The notes under the pieces: model-generated
Told to the model about the DNA's origin: nothing
Databases searched by the model: none
The model's input: the letters and a program-made list of their open reading frames with translations, nothing else
Part shown: piece after piece, positions 5,429 to 9,852 of the stretch
Position numbering within the stretch: the stretch's first letter is position 1
How the letters are laid out: each line of letters opens with the position of its first letter
Origin: Actinomycetes bacterium
GTDB taxonomy: Bacteria; Actinomycetota; Actinomycetes; Actinomycetales; Cellulomonadaceae
DNA length: 9,852 nt
Direction of reading: 5' to 3'
Assembly (NCBI GenBank): GCA_023425905.1
Contig: JAFABT010000291.1
Coordinates: 1 to 9,852, forward strand
Program-made: the position numbers and the translations under genes

Positions 5429-6436
5429 GTGACCTCACCGACCTCGTCCCCGGCGGGCGCCCCGGCGACCGCCGACCGGACCAGGTCCGTCCAGAAGCCC
5501 GGTCGGTCCCACGAACGTGGGGCCGGCCGGGTCTTCCGGTGGGCGGCCTCTGGTTCCGGCGCGTTCATCCTCCTCGTCCTCGCCGCCGTCGCGGCCTTCC
5601 TCGTGTGGAAGGGCTGGAGCGGTCTCACGACGCCCGCCGACACCCTCGCGGAGGAGATCTCGTGGTTCCCGGCCGAAGGCGGGTTCCTCGGCTTCGTCGG
5701 CCCGCTCGTCTTCGGCACGGTCCTCGCCTCGGCGATCGCGCTGCTGATCGCGGTCCCGGTGTCCGTCGGCGTCGCGCTGTTCATCTCGCACTACGCACCG
5801 CGCCGGCTCGCCTCGACCCTCGGGTACGCGGTCGACCTGCTCGCGGCGATCCCGTCGGTCGTCTACGGGTTGTGGGGCGCGCTCGTGCTCGCGCCTGCGG
5901 TGTTCCCGGCATGGCGCGGGCTGAGCGACGTCCTCGGCTGGCTGCCGTTCTTCGAGGGCCCGGCGGCGTCGCCGCCCCGGGTCGTCCTCACGGCGGGGCT
6001 CGTGCTCGCCGTCATGATCCTGCCGATCATCACCGCGGTCTCCCGCGAAGTCTTCCTGCAGACCCCCCGGCTGCACGAGGAGGCCGCGCTCGCCCTCGGT
6101 GCGACCCGGTGGGAGCTTGTCCGGATGGCCGTGCTGCCCTTCGGTCGTTCGGGCGTCATCTCGGCCGCGATGCTCGGGCTGGGCCGCGCGCTCGGGGAGA
6201 CGATGGCCGTGCTCATGATCCTCTCGCCCGGCGCGCTGTACTCCTTCAAGCTGCTCGCCGCGGGCCAGCACCAGACGATCGCCGCGAACATCGCGCTGCA
6301 GTTCCCCGAGGCCAACCCGTTGGGCGTCTCGACGCTCATCGCGACGGGCCTCGTCCTCTTCGTCATCACGATGGCGGTCAACATGGCGGCTCGCGCGATC
6401 GTCGCGCGTCGCAAGGACTTCTCAGGAGCCAACTGA
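5429..6436 (+). CDS. pstC: phosphate ABC transporter permease PstC
   Basis: A 335-residue inner-membrane permease. The first ~38 residues are a hydrophilic, Ser/Pro/Arg-rich cytosolic tail. Membrane segments follow at about 43-60, 90-118, 131-158, 186-206, 240-268 and 303-323, the six-helix MetI-like fold. The EAA loop that docks on PstB is HEEAALALGATRWELVRMAVLP (216-237). It pairs with PstA to form the phosphate channel. GTG 5429 is chosen because it lies 1 nt after the pstS stop and AAGG at 5416-5419 is suitably placed; the frame runs far upstream inside pstS, but only as an overlapping shadow. Translation is probably coupled to pstS. The gene overlaps pstA by 1 nt. A long hairpin lies inside codons 23-35, in the non-conserved tail (reported separately). 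Confidence 0.95.
   Translation: MTSPTSSPAGAPATADRTRSVQKPGRSHERGAGRVFRWAASGSGAFILLVLAAVAAFLVWKGWSGLTTPADTLAEEISWFPAEGGFLGFVGPLVFGTVLASAIALLIAVPVSVGVALFISHYAPRRLASTLGYAVDLLAAIPSVVYGLWGALVLAPAVFPAWRGLSDVLGWLPFFEGPAASPPRVVLTAGLVLAVMILPIITAVSREVFLQTPRLHEEAALALGATRWELVRMAVLPFGRSGVISAAMLGLGRALGETMAVLMILSPGALYSFKLLAAGQHQTIAANIALQFPEANPLGVSTLIATGLVLFVITMAVNMAARAIVARRKDFSGAN
5497..5532 (+). other. 16-bp hairpin in the 5' coding part of pstC
   Basis: Positions 5497-5512 pair without interruption with 5517-5532 around a GAAC loop: 13 Watson-Crick pairs and 3 G-U pairs. It lies 70 nt after the end of pstS, inside codons 23-35 of pstC, which encode a variable cytosolic tail. It could limit transcription or stabilise the upstream pstS message so that PstS is made in excess over the membrane subunits, a role played by intergenic structures in other binding-protein operons. 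The pairing is seen; the role is inferred. Confidence 0.45.
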
Positions 6437-7410
6437 TGAGCGCCCCCACGGCGACCCCGACGGGCGCCACCGTCGACGCCTCGCGCACCGCCAGGACACG
6501 GGAGCTGCTCCGCGGAGCGGATCCTCGCCGGCGCCGCACCGACAAGACGATGACGGTCGTCGTGAGTGCCGCGTTCGGGCTCGCGATGGTGCCGCTCGTC
6601 TCGGTCGTGTGGACCGTGCTCGCGAACGGGCTCGAGCGCCTCACCCCGTACTTCCTCACGCACTCGATGCGCGGGGTGTTCGGTGGGATGGACGCGGGCG
6701 GCATCTACCACGCGATCGTCGGCACGCTTGAGATCACCGCAGTTGCGGCGGTGCTGTCGGTGCCGATCGGACTGCTCGTCGCGATCTACCTCGTCGAGTA
6801 CGGTCGCGGTCGGCTCGCACGGGCGGTGACGTTCTTCGTCGACGTCATGACGGGCATCCCATCGATCGTCGCGGGCCTGTTCGCGTATGCAGTGTTCGCG
6901 CTGCTCTTCGGGCCCGCGTACCGCGCGGGCGTCGTCGGCGCCGTCGCCCTGTCGGTCCTCATGATCCCGGTCGTCATCCGGTCCTGCGAGGAGATGCTGC
7001 GGCTCGTGCCGAACGAGCTGCGTGAGGCGTCTCTCGCGCTCGGGGTGCCGCGCTGGCTCACGATCGTCAAGGTCGTGCTGCGCACGTCGGTCGCGGGGAT
7101 CACGACGGGCGTCATGCTCGCGATCGCGCGCGTCATCGGTGAGACGGCGCCGCTGCTCATCACGGTGGGCGCGACCGACTCGATCAACACCAACCCGCTC
7201 GACGGTCGCATGATGACGCTCCCGGTGTACGTGTTCCGGCAGTACTCCTCGGGCCTCGTGCCGTGCAACGACCCGGCTGCGGTGTGCATCCCGACCATCA
7301 ACTACGACCGCGCGTGGGCCGCGGCGCTGGCGCTCATCGTCATCGTCATGCTGCTCAACCTCGTCGGTCGGCTCGTCAACCGCTACTTCGCCCCCAAGAC
7401 CCTGAGCTGA
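6436..7410 (+). CDS. pstA: phosphate ABC transporter permease PstA
   Basis: A 324-residue inner-membrane permease, partner of PstC. An Arg-rich cytosolic N-terminus (RRRRTDK, 31-37) precedes membrane segments at about 41-64, 94-120, 130-158, 165-184, 220-243 and 293-312. The EAA loop contacting PstB is REASLALGVPRWLTIVKVVL (196-215). The motif GIPSIVAGLFAY (140-151) is typical of PstA. The ATG at 6436 overlaps the pstC stop by 1 nt (TGATG) and has a clear AGGAG at 6424-6428. The extracellular loop before the last helix carries two cysteines, C277 and C284, in a short stretch (PCNDPAAVCIP) that I do not recall as standard for the family; outside the membrane they could form a disulfide. Confidence 0.95.
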   Translation: MSAPTATPTGATVDASRTARTRELLRGADPRRRRTDKTMTVVVSAAFGLAMVPLVSVVWTVLANGLERLTPYFLTHSMRGVFGGMDAGGIYHAIVGTLEITAVAAVLSVPIGLLVAIYLVEYGRGRLARAVTFFVDVMTGIPSIVAGLFAYAVFALLFGPAYRAGVVGAVALSVLMIPVVIRSCEEMLRLVPNELREASLALGVPRWLTIVKVVLRTSVAGITTGVMLAIARVIGETAPLLITVGATDSINTNPLDGRMMTLPVYVFRQYSSGLVPCNDPAAVCIPTINYDRAWAAALALIVIVMLLNLVGRLVNRYFAPKTLS

Positions 7411-7421
7411 GGACCCCTCCT

Positions 7422-8201
7422 GTGGCCACCACGATCGACGTCAAAGATCTCAACATCTACTACAGCGACTTCCTCGCGGTGCAGGACGTGTCGATGACCG
7501 TCCTGCCACGCGCCGTCACGGCCTTCATCGGCCCGTCGGGCTGCGGCAAGTCGACCTTCCTGCGCACGCTCAACCGGATGCACGAGGTCATCCCGGGGGC
7601 CCGCGTCGAGGGCTCGGTGCTGCTCGACGGCGTCGACCTCTACGGCGACGACGTCGACCCCGTCGCCGTGCGCCGCCAGGTCGGCATGGTGTTCCAGCGC
7701 CCCAACCCGTTCCCGACGATGTCCATCGCGGAGAACGTCCTCGCGGGGATCCGGCTCAACAACCGCCGCATCTCGAAGTCGGACGCGGCCGACACGGTCG
7801 AGAAGGCGCTGCGGGGCGCGAACCTGTGGAAGGAGGTCAAGGACCGCCTCGACCGCCCGGGTTCATCCCTCTCGGGCGGTCAGCAGCAGCGGCTGTGCAT
7901 CGCGCGGGCGATCGCGGTCGAGCCGCAGGTGCTCCTCATGGACGAGCCGTGCTCGGCGCTCGACCCGATCTCGACGCTCGCGATCGAGGACCTCATCTCC
8001 CAGCTCAAGGACGAGTACACGATCGTCATCGTCACCCACAACATGCAGCAGGCCGCGCGGGTCTCGGACCGCACCGCGTTCTTCAGCATCGAGGGCACCG
8101 GCATGCCGGGACGTCTCGTCGAGATGGACGACACCGCGACGATGTTCTCCGCCCCGTCCGTCCAGGCGACCGAGGACTACATCTCGGGCCGCTTCGGCTG
8201 A
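7422..8201 (+). CDS. pstB: phosphate ABC transporter ATPase PstB
   Basis: A 259-residue ABC ATPase of the PstB type, which powers phosphate uptake from the cytosolic side and is also the contact point for PhoU signalling. All motifs are intact: Walker A GPSGCGKST (37-45), Q-loop Q92 in FQRPNPFP (a PstB hallmark), signature LSGGQQQR (150-157), Walker B LLMDEP (171-176), D-loop SALD (178-181) and H-loop H206 in VTHNMQQAARVSD. The family sequence DPISTLAIEDLI (181-192) and the ending EDYISGRFG are classic PstB. GTG 7422 is chosen because the protein aligns from MATTIDV and GAGGA (7409-7413) sits 8 nt upstream; the frame extends upstream inside pstA as a shadow. It is the last gene of the operon, 11 bp after pstA. 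Confidence 0.97.
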   Translation: MATTIDVKDLNIYYSDFLAVQDVSMTVLPRAVTAFIGPSGCGKSTFLRTLNRMHEVIPGARVEGSVLLDGVDLYGDDVDPVAVRRQVGMVFQRPNPFPTMSIAENVLAGIRLNNRRISKSDAADTVEKALRGANLWKEVKDRLDRPGSSLSGGQQQRLCIARAIAVEPQVLLMDEPCSALDPISTLAIEDLISQLKDEYTIVIVTHNMQQAARVSDRTAFFSIEGTGMPGRLVEMDDTATMFSAPSVQATEDYISGRFG

Positions 8202-8302
8202 GCCGGGCCCAGGGTCGTCGGGTCCAGGGTCATTGGGCTCGGTCCGTGGGGCAGGGCTGCCGGGGGGCTGCTGTGCGCCGCGGGCCGGGCGGGGCGGGAA
8301 CG

Positions 8303-8348
8303 ACGAGGCGCCCGCCTCCCGGTGGAGGGGGGGGGGGCGCCTTCTCGT
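8303..8348. terminator. hairpin between convergent pstB and the lipoprotein gene
   Basis: Positions 8303-8313 (ACGAGGCGCCC) pair with 8335-8348 except for a 3-nt bulge at 8341-8343. The loop contains CCTCCC (8315-8320), which can pair further with the G-run at 8327-8337. It lies 102 bp after the pstB stop and 13 bp after the end of the lipoprotein gene on the other strand, so it may stop both transcripts. The 100 bp between it and pstB show only G-rich repeats such as CCAGGGTC at 8209-8216 and 8224-8231. Confidence 0.5.
8327..8337 (+). repeat. G homopolymer, 11 bp
   Basis: Eleven consecutive G residues lie in the convergent spacer after pstB. Non-coding on both strands. It may be a real slippage-prone tract or a sequencing length error. 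Confidence 0.9.
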
Positions 8349-8360
8349 GCGCTGGGCGGC

Positions 8361-8870
8361 TCAGAGTTCGCGGGAGGCCGCGTCGATCTCGGCCTGGTAC
8401 TCGGCGAGCGTGCCGTCGAGGACGACGGAGGGGGCGGTCGCGGAGCCGGACGTCGGGGACGCCACGGTGACCTGGACCGTGGCGCCGGGCGCGACGCCGA
8501 GGGCGGGCAGCGGGACCGAGGTGCCGGCCGATCCGAGCAGGACGGTCTCACCGGCGGCGACGGGGACGTCGACGGCGGGGGCGGAGCCGACCGTGAGACT
8601 CACGACCGTGTCCTCGCTGCCCGTGCTCGTGAGCGCGCCGATGAGAACGGCGGGCTCGTCGGCGGACGGGGCGAGCACGAGGAGGTTCTCTGCGCGGAGC
8701 GTGTCGCTCACGACGAGGCGCGTGCCGTCGGAGGCCGCGTAGTCGCGCTCCGTCGTCACGGGGCTCATGACCGAGCAGCCGGACAGGACGAGGCTGAGGC
8801 CGGCGGCGGCCGTGACGGCGGCGCGGAGCGGGCGCGGTGCGCGGGCCGCCGTGGTGGTGCTGCGGGACAC
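8361..8870 (-). CDS. small secreted lipoprotein of unknown function
   Basis: A 169-residue predicted lipoprotein. A positive N-terminus (R3, R10, R13, R16) and a hydrophobic core end in the lipobox LVLSGC, lipidating C32. The mature part (33-169) is rich in Val, Thr, Ser and Ala with alternating hydrophobic strands (TRLVVSDTLRAENLLVLAP, DTVVSLTVGSAPAVDVPVAA, GATVQVTVASPTSG), suggesting an all-beta sandwich; it ends in a short helix, LAEYQAEIDAASREL. The pattern recalls small lipoproteins of actinobacteria encoded near carD, some labelled DUF461/copper-chaperone-like, but the Met/His metal ligands of true PCu(A)C chaperones are not evident, so no function is assigned. The GTG start is preceded by an excellent GGAGGAA site (complement of 8874-8880). 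The same frame continues upstream antisense to carD, which is a shadow. It converges on pstB and diverges from carD. Confidence 0.88.
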   Translation of the reverse strand: MSRSTTTAARAPRPLRAAVTAAAGLSLVLSGCSVMSPVTTERDYAASDGTRLVVSDTLRAENLLVLAPSADEPAVLIGALTSTGSEDTVVSLTVGSAPAVDVPVAAGETVLLGSAGTSVPLPALGVAPGATVQVTVASPTSGSATAPSVVLDGTLAEYQAEIDAASREL

Positions 8871-8943
8871 GGGTTCCTCCAGGTCTGACGCCCAGGCGGC
8901 GTCGAACGATCCGGCCGAACGGGGCCGACGACGAGCAGGGCCA

Positions 8944-8971
8944 AGCCTACCGGTGCGGACACAGGTGTCAT
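8944..8971 (-). promoter_or_regulatory. candidate promoter of the lipoprotein gene
   Basis: On the minus strand, ATGACA (8971-8966) matches five of six bases of a -35 and is separated by 16 bp from TAGGCT (8949-8944), a TAnnnT -10. This would start transcription about 65 nt before the GTG. Weak consensus elements occur by chance, so confidence is moderate. Confidence 0.35.
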
Positions 8972-9100
8972 GAAGAGGTCTCCCTGGGGCCGTCGACGCG
9001 ATCCGTCCGCGGGCCGCACCGGCGACGCGAGATCGGCCGACCCCCGCGTGACCTGCGGTTTTGTCTTGGACGGCCTGGTCAGGGCTCTGTGACCGGATGG

Positions 9101-9106
9101 TAGGAT
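9101..9106 (+). promoter_or_regulatory. candidate -10 element of the carD promoter
   Basis: TAGGAT is a good actinobacterial -10 hexamer and predicts a start near 9112-9114, giving a leader of about 22 nt that includes the AAAGGGG ribosome binding site (9118-9124). The -35 is weak: TGGTCA at 9076-9081, spacing 19 bp. The remaining spacer back to 8972 shows no further element I can support. Confidence 0.45.
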
Positions 9107-9134
9107 GGGAGACCGCGAAAGGGGACATCTCAAG

Positions 9135-9617
9135 ATGACTTTCACCGTTGGGGAGACCGTGGTCTACCCGCACCACGGCGCAGCCCTGATCCAGGAGATC
9201 AAGCAGCGCACCATCCGTGGCGAGGAGAAGACCTACCTCAAGCTCAAGGTCGCCCAGGGGGACCTCACGATCGAGGTCCCTGCCGAGAACGTCGACCTCG
9301 TCGGCGTCCGTGACGTCGTCGGCCAGGAAGGCCTCGAGAAGGTCTTCGAGGTGCTCCGCGCCCCGTACACCGAAGAGCCGACCAACTGGTCGCGTCGGTA
9401 CAAGGCCAACCTCGAGAAGCTCGCCTCGGGCGACGTCATCAAGGTGGCCGAGGTCGTCCGCGACCTCTCGCGCCGGGACGCAGACCGCGGCCTGAGCGCC
9501 GGCGAGAAGCGCATGCTCTCGAAGGCCCGCCAGATACTCGTCTCCGAGCTCGCACTCGCCGAGCACACGGAGGAGGAGAAGGCCGAGGCCATCCTCGACG
9601 AGGTCCTCGCCTCCTGA
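9135..9617 (+). CDS. carD: RNA polymerase-binding transcription factor CarD
   Basis: A 160-residue CarD/CdnL-family protein, nearly the same length as the mycobacterial one (162). The N-terminal Tudor-like RNA polymerase-interaction domain (1-55) opens MTFTVGETVVYPHHGAALIQ. The C-terminal helical domain contains VGQEGLEKVFEVLRAP (62-77), TNWSRRYKANLEKL with W85, the tryptophan that wedges into the promoter bubble, and GLSAGEKRMLSKARQIL (119-135). CarD binds the polymerase beta subunit and stabilises open complexes, notably at rRNA promoters. ATG 9135 is preferred to in-frame ATG 9105, because homologues begin MxFxVGxTVVYPHHGA, AAAGGGG (9118-9124) is a fitting ribosome binding site, and ATG 9105 overlaps the likely -10 element. 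R25, an RNA polymerase contact in M. tuberculosis, is kept, but position 47 is Glu rather than the mycobacterial Arg. ispD starts 2 nt after the stop. Confidence 0.97.
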   Translation: MTFTVGETVVYPHHGAALIQEIKQRTIRGEEKTYLKLKVAQGDLTIEVPAENVDLVGVRDVVGQEGLEKVFEVLRAPYTEEPTNWSRRYKANLEKLASGDVIKVAEVVRDLSRRDADRGLSAGEKRMLSKARQILVSELALAEHTEEEKAEAILDEVLAS

Positions 9618-9619
9618 CC

Positions 9620-9852
9620 ATGTCCACCGGCCACGGGACCGGGGTCGCCGCCGTCCTCACGGCAGCGGGCTCGGGGACGCGACTCGGACACGCGACGCCC
9701 AAGGGGCTCGTCCCGCTCAGGGACGAGCCTCTCGTGCGTCATGCGGCCCGCAGGCTCCTCGCCGCCGGGGTGGACGCGCTCGTCGTCACGGCCCCCGCCG
9801 ACCACCTCGCAGCCATGGCCGACGCGCTCGCCGGTCTCGGTGAGGTGCGGGT
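9620..9852 (+). CDS. ispD: 2-C-methyl-D-erythritol 4-phosphate cytidylyltransferase, N-terminal part
   Basis: The frame is open from ATG 9620 to the window end, 77 complete codons plus two bases; the remainder lies outside. The visible part is the start of a nucleotidyltransferase Rossmann-like fold: VAAVLTAAGSGTRLGHATPK contains the CTP-binding loop AAGxGxRxG (residues 15-23) and the conserved Lys 28, followed by GLVPLRDEPLVRHAARRL and the strand VDALVVTAPADHLAAM. IspD makes CDP-methylerythritol from CTP and MEP in the cytosolic non-mevalonate isoprenoid pathway. The start lies 2 nt after the carD stop, so translation is probably coupled; the carD-ispD pairing is common in actinobacteria and supports the call. 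A general cytidylyl- or molybdopterin-type nucleotidyltransferase is the alternative if the C-terminus disagrees. Confidence 0.88.
   Translation, partial: MSTGHGTGVAAVLTAAGSGTRLGHATPKGLVPLRDEPLVRHAARRLLAAGVDALVVTAPADHLAAMADALAGLGEVR

Noticed and set aside
5428..5438. CGTGACCTCAC at the pstC start, identical to 4164-4174 in the pstS PHO-box region
   Set aside because: An 11-bp single match without neighbouring units in 11-bp phase; likely coincidence of a GTG start followed by common codons.
4567..5784. Long minus-strand open frame opposite pstS/pstC
   Set aside because: Low-complexity Arg/Asp/Val composition, antisense to two certain genes, no start signal; a codon-bias shadow.
8871..9566. 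Upstream extension of the lipoprotein frame across carD on the minus strand
   Set aside because: The lipoprotein signal sequence and GGAGGAA site fix the start at 8870, and the extension is antisense to carD.
1..9852. Search for tRNA/rRNA genes, CRISPR arrays, insertion sequences, phage genes, defence genes or toxin-antitoxin pairs
   Set aside because: No cloverleaf, regular spacer-repeat array, transposase motif or inverted terminal repeats seen; composition is even and all genes are core metabolism or regulation.

Overview
The window is very GC-rich, with G or C at almost every third codon position, many GTG starts, and gene families typical of high-GC Gram-positive bacteria (CarD, SenX3/RegX3, variant leucine-rich repeats). 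It most resembles a chromosomal core region of an actinomycete, probably Micrococcales near Cellulomonas; that placement is inference from gene content and codon style.

Layout, left to right: (1) the C-terminal end of a variant leucine-rich-repeat protein (+), closed by a 14-bp hairpin; (2) gpmA, phosphoglyceromutase (+), convergent with (3) phoU (-), the two separated by a long GC hairpin that can serve both strands; (4) senX3-regX3 (+), divergent from phoU across a 189-bp spacer containing 11-bp-spaced GTTCACC repeats (PHO box); (5) pstS-pstC-pstA-pstB (+), a tightly packed high-affinity phosphate ABC transporter operon preceded by a clear PHO box and a -10 element; (6) a small lipoprotein gene (-), convergent with pstB; (7) carD (+), divergent from the lipoprotein gene, followed 2 nt later by (8) the start of ispD (+), cut by the window end.

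The centre is a complete phosphate-starvation module. PstSCAB imports phosphate and reports its availability, PhoU links the transporter to the kinase, SenX3 phosphorylates RegX3, and RegX3 is expected to bind the PHO boxes before pstS and between phoU and senX3. SenX3 has one clear membrane segment and no room for an extracellular sensor domain, which fits sensing through PstB/PhoU. gpmA next to senX3-regX3 is also seen in mycobacteria. carD-ispD is a common actinobacterial pair (RNA polymerase regulator plus MEP isoprenoid enzyme).

I saw no mobile element, tRNA, rRNA, CRISPR array or horizontally acquired island. No new biological system is evident. The points worth a second look are regulatory (PHO boxes, two possible leaderless starts, a 16-bp hairpin inside the pstC leader end) and a few protein peculiarities (acidic RegX3 linker, Glu at CarD position 47, a two-cysteine loop in PstA). 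No gene-free stretch exceeds 300 bases; the longest is the 264-bp carD/lipoprotein divergent spacer.
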